Shown one piece after another: positions 1 through 5,503 of a stretch of 9,126 bases of DNA. A program made the translations under genes and the position numbers. The notes below the pieces were generated by a model, which worked only from the letters and a program-made list of their open reading frames with translations, was not told the DNA's origin and searched no databases. Position 1 is the first letter of the stretch. Each line of letters opens with the position of its first letter. The DNA is from Treponema sp. GTDB taxonomy: Bacteria > Spirochaetota > Spirochaetia > Treponematales > Treponemataceae. The DNA lies in the NCBI GenBank assembly GCA_004554075.1, contig SFOB01000096.1:1-9126 (forward strand), given 5' to 3'.

Positions 1-1
1 T

Positions 2-979
2 GCCACGCAGACCGTGATGGCCCGCGAGGTATGGGCAGAGATTTCCTGCAATTATGACGTACATGAAATCTGGCTTGCAATTGAAGTAAACGGCTATCAG
101 ATTTCCCGCTTTATTGCTCCTAAGCGACCAACCTGGGTTTGCCTTGCCCGCAATTTGAATCCTGAAAAAGAAAATCTTATTTCTATTATAAAAGATACTC
201 AGCCTATGCCTGGCGATCATCTGCATGAGCTTAAGATTACAGGGCTCAGACTTGATGATGAAGGCCTCTTCTGTAGTCCAAAACCACATGTCTGCAAAAT
301 AGAATTCATTGGTGACAGTATTACCTCTGGTGAAGGTCTTGCCGGAAAGCCTGATGAAATGGAATGGATTACCCAGTGGTTCTGTGCAAGTAAAACCTAT
401 GCGGCTCAGCTTGCTAAAAAGATGAATGCAGACTGGTCTACAATCAGTCAATGTGGCTGGGGCTTATGCTGGGGCTGGGACGGAGATGTTACAGCCAGTA
501 TCCCTATGTACTATCAGCAGGTTTGCGGTGTGCTTAATGGTGAACAGCAACAGGCAATGGGTTCCTGTGATGTAGTTCCTTACAACACTGGAGCTGATTA
601 TGTAATTTTGAATCTTGGAACAAATGATAATTCAGGTTTTAAGAGTCAGGATGATGGAAGGGGTGCTGCCGGAGTTGCGGGTCAGGCCATTGTCGCTGAA
701 GTAAAACGCTTCCTTGGAGAAATCAGAAGATATAATCCTAAGTCTAAGATAATCTGGACCTGGGGAATGATTCCAATTGATATTGTGCCTGCTTTGATTC
801 AGCAGGGGATTAAAGAATATATAAAAGATTCTGGAGATATGAACGTATATCCGCTTGAACTTGAAGGTATGGATAAACTTGAAAAGGCTGATGAAGACAA
901 GGGCTCAAGAGGACACCCGGGACCTTTGACTCATAAAAAGGCTGCAGAGCGGATTTATGAGTTTATAAAATCGTTATAG
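2..979 (+). CDS. SGNH-hydrolase acetyl-esterase, carbohydrate esterase family 2-like (5' partial)
   Basis: Probable deacetylase of plant polysaccharides such as acetyl-xylan. The reading frame is open to the left edge; the first in-frame start codons are GTG at 14 and ATG at 17, but coding potential appears to run through them, so the true start is probably outside. Residues below are numbered from GTG 14. Residues 1 to about 93 look like the beta-sandwich that precedes the catalytic domain in CE2 enzymes. The SGNH domain follows: GDS with nucleophile S102, a Gly-rich block near 147-153, GTND at 202-205, and a C-terminal H301 in RGHPG as the probable catalytic His. CE2 enzymes are known to work with a Ser-His dyad, which fits. 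No signal peptide can be judged because the start is missing. The gene converges on a LacI-family regulator, overlapping it by six bases. Family confidence is good; the substrate is inferred. Confidence 0.8.
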   Translation, partial: ATQTVMAREVWAEISCNYDVHEIWLAIEVNGYQISRFIAPKRPTWVCLARNLNPEKENLISIIKDTQPMPGDHLHELKITGLRLDDEGLFCSPKPHVCKIEFIGDSITSGEGLAGKPDEMEWITQWFCASKTYAAQLAKKMNADWSTISQCGWGLCWGWDGDVTASIPMYYQQVCGVLNGEQQQAMGSCDVVPYNTGADYVILNLGTNDNSGFKSQDDGRGAAGVAGQAIVAEVKRFLGEIRRYNPKSKIIWTWGMIPIDIVPALIQQGIKEYIKDSGDMNVYPLELEGMDKLEKADEDKGSRGHPGPLTHKKAAERIYEFIKSL

Positions 980-2002
980 AGTCCTAACTGAATTTCTAAT
1001 AACAAGGCTGCCGCTTAACAAGTGGCGGCCTTTTATATATGGCAGGCCTGTAATCTTACTGATAATCAGCTCGGCCGCAACGCGGGTGGAATCTTCCGGA
1101 TTAATGTATACAGTAGTGAGTTCAACCGGAGTCTGCTTCTGGGGCAGATAGTTGTCAAAGCCGGTAACAGAAATGTCCTGAGGAACCTTGTAGCCTTTTT
1201 CTTCCAGAGTCTGAATAAGGTTTGCTGCAGTTTCGTCGCAGTTGCAGACAAAGGCTGTAGGCATGCTTTCTGCCGGCGGTAAGTTGATTTGTATGAGCCT
1301 GCCGTTTTCGTCTCTATCGTTTATGATATCTTCAGCCTGGCAGTTGAGCTTGTGTTCCAGCATTGCACGCTGAAAGCCCATGAATCTGTCTGAAATAGAA
1401 GTGGTGGCACCAAAGTTTCCTACGAATCTGATTTTCTTATGCCCCTGGGAAATTACGTAATCTGTCATAAGGTAAGAGCAGAAGTAGTTGTCGTTTGAAA
1501 CGCTGTCGTACTGCAGCTTTGCAGAATAAAAATCAAAAAGAATAAAGGTCTGATATTTTTTATTCAGCTCTTCAAGATATGCGTCGCTGGTCTGGCCAAG
1601 AATAATAAGGCCGTCTACCTTATTGTCGCTGATAAGGCGGGGAAGGGTATGTGCTTCTTCATCTTCGGCAGTAAGAAGCTCCATAATGCTGTAGTAGCCG
1701 CGGCTCAAAAGTTCTGTAGAAAGTGCATTGAAAATGTGCCAGTAGTAAGAAACATCCGGGGAAAAAAATCTTGAAGGAATCAGAATGCCGATGTTACCGG
1801 TGCCGTTTGTGCGCTGGAGGTTTGGGCTAACAGTATTTGATTTTTTTATCTGATATCCCATCTGCTCTGCAATCTCTTTTATCTGCTGGCGAAGTTCATC
1901 TCCAACACCTTCTTTATCTGCAAGAGCTTTGGAAACAGTAACGGTACTTATATTAAGTTTTGCTGCAATATCTGATAATCTTACTTTCTTCTTTTGTGCC
2001 AT
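974..2002 (-). CDS. LacI/GalR-family transcriptional regulator
   Basis: DNA-binding sugar-responsive regulator of 342 residues, normal length for the family. An N-terminal LacI helix-turn-helix covers about residues 7-29 (VRLSDIAAKLNIS, then TVTVSKAL). A hinge region at about 45-66 is less canonical than usual: the common N..A..L hinge helix is replaced by a polar SNTVSPNLQR-like stretch. The periplasmic-binding-protein-like effector domain begins at about 70 (GNIGILIPS) and includes VDGLIILG (129-136), GHKKIRFVGN (187-196), SVTGFDN (278-284) and the usual C-terminal LVIR (333-336). Its ligand cannot be read from the sequence. Convergence with a CE2-like esterase suggests control of hemicellulose use, but this is inference. 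No convincing Shine-Dalgarno precedes the ATG at 2002. A 12-base palindrome at 2071-2082 upstream is a likely autoregulatory operator. Confidence 0.9.
   Translation of the reverse strand: MAQKKKVRLSDIAAKLNISTVTVSKALADKEGVGDELRQQIKEIAEQMGYQIKKSNTVSPNLQRTNGTGNIGILIPSRFFSPDVSYYWHIFNALSTELLSRGYYSIMELLTAEDEEAHTLPRLISDNKVDGLIILGQTSDAYLEELNKKYQTFILFDFYSAKLQYDSVSNDNYFCSYLMTDYVISQGHKKIRFVGNFGATTSISDRFMGFQRAMLEHKLNCQAEDIINDRDENGRLIQINLPPAESMPTAFVCNCDETAANLIQTLEEKGYKVPQDISVTGFDNYLPQKQTPVELTTVYINPEDSTRVAAELIISKITGLPYIKGRHLLSGSLVIRNSVRTL
1004..1036 (+). terminator. Intrinsic terminator of the esterase gene, inside the lacI-type coding end
   Basis: GGCTGCCGCT (1006-1015) pairs with AGTGGCGGCC (1021-1030) around the loop TAACA, with two G-T wobbles. 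Two flanking A-T pairs extend the stem. TTTTATAT follows on the + strand. It lies 25 bases after the esterase stop codon. On the other strand the same bases encode the conserved RHLLSGSL stretch of the repressor. There is no clear T-run on the minus side, so it probably acts mainly rightward. Confidence 0.75.
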
Positions 2003-2008
2003 AAGTAA

Positions 2009-2014
2009 ATTATA
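2009..2014 (-). promoter_or_regulatory. Possible -10 box of the LacI-type gene, very close to its start codon
   Basis: Read on the minus strand this is a perfect TATAAT six bases before the ATG. If used, transcription would begin at or next to the start codon, giving a leaderless message; the absence of a Shine-Dalgarno there agrees. At 17-base spacing the -35 position holds only TTTATT, a poor match. In such AT-rich sequence a chance TATAAT is quite possible. Confidence 0.3.
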
Positions 2015-2070
2015 ACTAAAATTAAGTAAAAAATAAAGAAATGTTTTTTCTCAATTTTTTAATTTTTTTT

Positions 2071-2082
2071 GTAACCTGTTAC
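2071..2082. promoter_or_regulatory. Palindrome resembling a LacI-family operator
   Basis: GTAAC-CT-GTTAC is a perfect 5+5 inverted repeat with a 2-base centre, flanked by a long T-run. Size and symmetry match operators bound by LacI/GalR dimers, which are typically 12-16 bases around a CG-like centre; here the centre is CT. It lies 69 bases upstream of the divergent LacI-type start codon and within the probable + strand promoter zone, so it could control both directions. Binding is inferred from position and symmetry. Confidence 0.55.
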
Positions 2083-2091
2083 CCCTGGGGT
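2081..2091. repeat. Short perfect palindrome ACCCC-T-GGGGT
   Basis: An 11-base palindrome, overlapping the end of the GTAAC/GTTAC inverted repeat by two bases. Outer AACC (2073-2076) and GGTT (2092-2095) can add four more pairs with a bulge. Its GC content stands out in an otherwise AT-rich spacer. It could be a second protein-binding site or part of a composite operator. A three-base loop makes it poor as an RNA hairpin. Confidence 0.4.
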
Positions 2092-2104
2092 GGTTATATT
2101 AGTG

Positions 2105-2187
2105 AACACCAACGAAATACTAGAAAAAAAAATACCTCCATAATTAAAGACTGCCGTTTTCCTCCTTTCCCGGCAGTCTTTTTTTTT
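2105..2187 (+). ncRNA. Candidate small regulatory RNA with an anti-Shine-Dalgarno-like terminator loop
   Basis: No rightward gene precedes the strong terminator at 2146-2187, so something short must begin in the spacer for the terminator to have a purpose. The proposed RNA is about 80 bases: an A-rich unstructured 5' part with ACCTCC (2134-2139), then a terminator hairpin whose 14-base loop TTTTCCTCCTTTCC holds only C and U. CCTCCTTTC equals part of the 16S rRNA 3' tail, so both exposed motifs could pair with ribosome-binding sites. Known RNAs that act by such C-rich single-stranded motifs include staphylococcal RsaE-type RNAs, streptococcal csRNAs and Helicobacter RepG, whose C/U-rich terminator loop does the binding. 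The 5' end is a guess. It may instead be the his operon leader. Confidence 0.35.
2146..2187 (+). terminator. Strong intrinsic terminator with no upstream rightward gene
   Basis: AAAGACTGCCG (2146-2156) pairs perfectly with CGGCAGTCTTT (2171-2181), an 11-base-pair stem around a 14-base pyrimidine-only loop. The T-run totals nine (2179-2187). On the minus strand only a weak T-rich tail follows, so it works mainly rightward. I found no upstream sequence that could pair with either arm to form an antiterminator. Confidence 0.8.
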
Positions 2188-2215
2188 AGCGGCGTTCTTT
2201 AACAGATATCTTCTA

Positions 2216-2221
2216 TATAAT
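2216..2221 (+). promoter_or_regulatory. Possible -10 box for the his-def-fmt-aro operon
   Basis: A perfect TATAAT in the AT-rich stretch between the orphan terminator and the first operon gene. No good -35 lies at 16-18 bases; TTCTTT (2195-2200) at 15-base spacing is the nearest. Transcription would start near 2228, leaving a leader of about 36 bases. TATAAA (2232-2237) is an alternative. Confidence 0.35.
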
Positions 2222-2263
2222 AATTTATTTGTATAAAGTCTTAAAATTTGGTAATATCTCACT

Positions 2264-3559
2264 ATGGTAATAGCTTCTATTGATTTGAAAAACGGACATG
2301 TCGTTCAGCTTAAGAACGGCAAGGAACTGGTTTTGCAGCGCGATGACGCTGACGCACTTATCAGCCAGTTTGACATGTATGGCGAAGTTGCTGTAATTGA
2401 TCTTGATGCAGCACTTGGAAATGTTGATGCAAAGGGAAACACTGTAAATACCCCTCTTTTGAAATCACTTCTCCATCATGGAAACGTTCGTACAGGAGGA
2501 GGAATCCGCACTGTAAAACGCGCCCGCGAGCTTATCAGCCTTGGCGCAGAAAAAGTTATTATCGGTTCAAGCGCATGGAAATCTAATCCTCAGCCTGGCG
2601 AGTCGGTTCTCAACGAAGACTTTTTGAATGAACTGGCTGCAGCAATCGGTAAAGACAGAATCATTATTTCAGTAGATGCAATAAACGGAAAAATTGCTGT
2701 AAAGGGTTGGACCGAAACTGTTGATATTCCTTTGATTGAAGGTGCTAAGCAGGCAGAAAAATTCTGTTCTGAGCTTCTTTTTACTTGTGTTGAAAAAGAA
2801 GGCTGCATGCAGGGAACTAATATGGATTATGTCCGCCAGCTTCGCGAGGCTGTCCATTGCCGTGTAGTTGCTGCAGGCGGTATCTCTTCTGTTGAAGAAA
2901 TTAAAGAGCTTGAAAAGCTTCATTGTGATGTTCAGCTTGGAATGGCTCTTTATACAAATAAGGTAAATCTTACAGATTCTTTTGTTGCCTGCCTTGATTT
3001 TGAAAAGATGCCTTTGATTCCTGTAATTGCACAGAGTGTAAACGGGGATGTTCTTATGCAGGGCTATGCAAATGAGCAGGCAGTTCGCAAGAGCTTTGAA
3101 TGTGGTAAGCTTACCTTCTGGAGCCGTTCACGTAACGAGCTTTGGACAAAGGGCGAGACAAGCGGAAACTTTTTGCAGTTAGTTCGTATGCGTGCCGACT
3201 GCGACCGCGACTGTATTCTTGCTACAGTTCTTCCTATTGGACCTAGCTGCCATACCGGAAGCTGGACCTGCTTTACAAGTGACCCTGGCGAAAAATCAAG
3301 CATGGGCCGCCTTTACAATATTATTGCAGACCGTTTTGCAAATCCAAAACCTGGCAGCTATACTGCAACCCTGGATGCAAAGCGTGTTCGCGAAAAGGTA
3401 GAGGAAGAAGCAGAAGAACTTTGCGAGGCAGATGGCCGCGACGAAGTAATCTGGGAAGCAGCCGACCTTATATATTTTGTAAACGTACTGATGTACAAAG
3501 AAGGCGTAACCTGGAAAGACGTGTACGACGAGTTGGACAAACGTCACAAGGAGAAATAA
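2264..3559 (+). CDS. hisA-hisIE: Trifunctional histidine biosynthesis protein: HisA isomerase fused to HisI cyclohydrolase and HisE pyrophosphohydrolase
   Basis: One 431-residue protein that should carry out steps 2 (HisE), 3 (HisI) and 4 (HisA) of histidine synthesis in the cytoplasm. HisA domain, about 1-243: base D7 in SIDLK, GGGIR 78-82, acid D138 in SVDA, T174, AAGGISS 203-209 and GMALY 226-230; the spacing of D138 and T174 matches Thermotoga HisA D127/T164. HisI domain, about 250-345: zinc cysteines C313, C329 and C336 with spacing 16 and 7 as in methanogen HisI, plus DCDRD 312-316 and CHTG 329-332. HisE domain, about 347-431: EEEAEE 380-385 and an AADL.Y helix. The order A-I-E is the reverse of the reaction order. 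A43 sits where HisA usually has a His before VDL. The start ATG lacks a clear Shine-Dalgarno. It is followed after four bases by hisD. Confidence 0.92.
   Translation: MVIASIDLKNGHVVQLKNGKELVLQRDDADALISQFDMYGEVAVIDLDAALGNVDAKGNTVNTPLLKSLLHHGNVRTGGGIRTVKRARELISLGAEKVIIGSSAWKSNPQPGESVLNEDFLNELAAAIGKDRIIISVDAINGKIAVKGWTETVDIPLIEGAKQAEKFCSELLFTCVEKEGCMQGTNMDYVRQLREAVHCRVVAAGGISSVEEIKELEKLHCDVQLGMALYTNKVNLTDSFVACLDFEKMPLIPVIAQSVNGDVLMQGYANEQAVRKSFECGKLTFWSRSRNELWTKGETSGNFLQLVRMRADCDRDCILATVLPIGPSCHTGSWTCFTSDPGEKSSMGRLYNIIADRFANPKPGSYTATLDAKRVREKVEEEAEELCEADGRDEVIWEAADLIYFVNVLMYKEGVTWKDVYDELDKRHKEK
3548..3553 (+). promoter_or_regulatory. Ribosome-binding site of hisD
   Basis: AAGGAG ends ten bases before the ATG at 3564 and lies inside the last codons of the preceding his gene. 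It fixes the hisD start and implies translation coupled to the upstream gene. It is fully complementary to CTCCTT in the pyrimidine loop of the candidate small RNA. Confidence 0.8.
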
Positions 3560-3563
3560 ACAA

Positions 3564-4931
3564 ATGATTAAAATAGAAAAATATGCAGATGTCGAGCCCG
3601 ACTTTTTTAAGGGCCGTGCCTTTGGCGAGTCAAACGAGGTTGTAACTTCGGTACTCGAAGAGGTTCAGAAACGCGGAGACGCTGCTCTCCGTCTTTATGG
3701 TCAGAAGTTTGATGTTGCAGTTCCTGCTCAGTTTGAAGTTCCTCAGGAAGAACTTCAGGCTGCCGCAGAAAAACTTAGAATAGAAAAGCGCGATGTTTAC
3801 GATGCAATCGTTTATTCTCACGATCTTGCTCTCCGCTTTGCAAAACTTCAGAAAAAGTCATTTAAGGATTTTGAAGAAGAACTTGAACCGGGTCTTTTTA
3901 CCGGTCAGAAAACAATCCCTGTAGATACAGCAGGCTGTTATGTTCCTGCCGGACGTTTCCCTCTGGTTTCTACAGTAATCATGACAGTAACTCCAGCCGT
4001 TGCAGCCGGTGTTCCAAATGTGATTATGTGTACACCTCCTCGTGTTCACCCGGATGACAAGGTAAAGGCCGGAAAATCTGGAAGCGGAATTCCTGGAAAG
4101 GCTTTTGTAGGCGGTAAACCTTATGCTGATGAAGGAATTATGGCCGCTGCCTATATCTGCGGTGTAAATCACCTTTACGCAGTAGGCGGTTCTCAGGCAA
4201 TCGGCGCCATGGCTTATGGTACAGAAAGCGTTCCAAAGGTAGACGTAATCGTTGGACCTGGAAATAAATTTGTAGCCTCAGCAAAGAAAGCTGTTTATGG
4301 CGTTGTAGGAATTGATATGATTGCAGGACCTACAGAGGTTATGATTATTGCCGACAAGTCTGCAAATCCTGAATGGGTTGCAGCAGATCTTCTGGCTCAG
4401 GCAGAACACGATGTTGTTGCCCAGCCGGTTCTTGTAACTGATGATATGGATTTTGCTTCAAAGGTAAGCGAGGCTATTGAAAATCAGCTTGAAACTCTTA
4501 CAACAAAGGCTGTTGCCCGCCAGAGTATTGATACTTACGGAAAAATCATCATTGTAGAAAAACTGGAAGAGTCAATTGAAATTGCAAATAAGAAAGCTCC
4601 GGAACACCTGGAAATTGCAATGGATAAGAGTGCTCTCCGCGATAAGATAGAAAAGGCTGTTCACAACTACGGTTCTCTCTTTATTGGTCACTATTCGGCA
4701 GAGGTTCTTGGTGATTATGCCGCCGGCCTTAACCACACACTTCCAACTTCGGGAGCAGCTCACTACACAGGTGGCCTCAGCGTAAGAATGTTCCTTAAGA
4801 CTGTAACAACTCTGCGCGCAGAAAAGGGTAAGCCTGGAACTCTTAAATCAACTGCTGCTGCCGGATATCTTGGAGACAGTGAAGGTCTTGCAGGACATGC
4901 CCGTGCAGCCCGCATAAGAGGTGAAAAATGA
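3564..4931 (+). CDS. hisD: Histidinol dehydrogenase
   Basis: Catalyses the last two steps of histidine synthesis, L-histidinol to L-histidine with two NAD, as a zinc-dependent cytoplasmic dimer. Residues 122-160 hold the CYVPAGR...PAVAAGV block, with VPAG in place of the commoner VPGG. Zinc ligands by comparison with E. coli (Q259, H262, D360, H419) are Q279, H282, D384 and H445. The catalytic pair E326/H327 corresponds to E347/H348 in APEHLE. VDVIVGPGN is at 226-234 and the substrate Glu probably E440. At 455 residues it is longer than E. coli HisD (434) because of a Gly/Lys-rich insertion of about 27 residues (161-187) after CTPPR. HisD homologues also act on other alcohols such as sulfopropanediol, but adjacency to the hisA-IE fusion makes histidinol the likely substrate. 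The 3' end overlaps def by four bases. Confidence 0.93.
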   Translation: MIKIEKYADVEPDFFKGRAFGESNEVVTSVLEEVQKRGDAALRLYGQKFDVAVPAQFEVPQEELQAAAEKLRIEKRDVYDAIVYSHDLALRFAKLQKKSFKDFEEELEPGLFTGQKTIPVDTAGCYVPAGRFPLVSTVIMTVTPAVAAGVPNVIMCTPPRVHPDDKVKAGKSGSGIPGKAFVGGKPYADEGIMAAAYICGVNHLYAVGGSQAIGAMAYGTESVPKVDVIVGPGNKFVASAKKAVYGVVGIDMIAGPTEVMIIADKSANPEWVAADLLAQAEHDVVAQPVLVTDDMDFASKVSEAIENQLETLTTKAVARQSIDTYGKIIIVEKLEESIEIANKKAPEHLEIAMDKSALRDKIEKAVHNYGSLFIGHYSAEVLGDYAAGLNHTLPTSGAAHYTGGLSVRMFLKTVTTLRAEKGKPGTLKSTAAAGYLGDSEGLAGHARAARIRGEK

Positions 4932-5503
4932 TTCTTGAAATAACAAAGCTTGGCGAAGAGGTTTTGCGTCAGAAGGCAGAGCCTGTTCCTGAAGTAAATG
5001 ATGAAATCAGAAAGCTTGCAGAAGACATGTTTGAAACCATGATCGAAGCAAACGGAGTAGGCCTTGCAGCCCCTCAGGTTGGCTTAAGCCTCCGTATGTT
5101 TGTTGCCATGGCAGATGATGATGTTAAGCGTGTATTTATTAATCCTCAGATTATCAAAACTTCGGAAGAGGTTGGTGAATATGAAGAGGGCTGTTTGAGT
5201 ATTCCTCAGGTTTATGAATCAATTACCCGCCCTTTAGGAGTAACTGTTCAGGCTATCAATGAAAAGGGCCGTCCTTTTACTCTGGAAGCAGACGGACTTC
5301 TTGCCCGCATCATTCAGCATGAATACGACCACCTTGATGGTATTTTGTATATAGACCGCGGTGATAAGGATTTTGCAGAAAAGACAGAAGCTCAGTTCAA
5401 AAAAAGAGCTGAACGCGCTGCAGAAAAAGCCCGTGAAAAGGAAGCCAAGGCCCGCAAGATTGCGGCTAAGCTTGCCGCTAAGGAAGCTAAAAAGGCAAAA
5501 TGA
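4928..5503 (+). CDS. def: Peptide deformylase with an Ala/Lys-rich C-terminal tail
   Basis: Removes the N-formyl group from new proteins at the ribosome exit. All three family motifs are present: GVGLAAPQ (43-50), EGCLS (87-91) and QHEYDH (130-135). C89, H131 and H135 should bind the metal and E132 is catalytic. The core ends near residue 148; about 42 further residues are almost all Ala, Lys, Glu and Arg and should form a charged helix. A basic C-terminal helix in E. coli Def is known to contact the ribosome, so this longer tail may do the same. The start is fixed by AGAGGTG (4917-4923) and by the ATGA overlap with the hisD stop. It overlaps fmt the same way, so both opposing steps of the formyl cycle are cotranslated. 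Confidence 0.95.
   Translation: MILEITKLGEEVLRQKAEPVPEVNDEIRKLAEDMFETMIEANGVGLAAPQVGLSLRMFVAMADDDVKRVFINPQIIKTSEEVGEYEEGCLSIPQVYESITRPLGVTVQAINEKGRPFTLEADGLLARIIQHEYDHLDGILYIDRGDKDFAEKTEAQFKKRAERAAEKAREKEAKARKIAAKLAAKEAKKAK

Larger units (their letters stand above)
2069..2100 (+). promoter_or_regulatory. Weak candidate rightward promoter overlapping the operator-like palindrome
   Basis: TTGTAA (2069-2074) and TATATT (2095-2100) each match four or five bases of the -35 and -10 consensus, but the 20-base spacing is longer than ideal. The GTAACCTGTTAC palindrome overlaps the -35 element. If active, transcription would begin near 2107 and run into the terminator ending at 2187. This is the only plausible source I see for a transcript ended by that orphan terminator. 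Confidence 0.25.

Noticed and set aside
1022..1282. Plus-strand 86-residue reading frame inside the LacI-type gene.
   Set aside because: It is a shadow of the well-supported repressor gene, starts in the terminator stem and has no own context.
2087..2093. GGGGTGG resembling the start of a T-box motif.
   Set aside because: The rest of the T-box consensus (ACCGCG) is absent, as is the Stem I architecture.
2102..2143. GTG-started 13-codon reading frame just before the orphan terminator, with GGGGTG-like ribosome-binding site; possible his leader peptide.
   Set aside because: It contains no His codon, and I found no antiterminator pairing, so it does not fit a classical his attenuator. It may still be translated by chance.
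2059..2262. Minus-strand 67-residue reading frame across the spacer.
   Set aside because: GTG start, low-complexity Lys/Tyr-rich product, runs straight through the terminator; no family features.
3564..4931. HisD paralogue acting on another alcohol such as sulfopropanediol, suggested by VPAG and the insertion.
   Set aside because: All zinc and catalytic residues fit HisD and it lies four bases after the HisA-HisIE gene.
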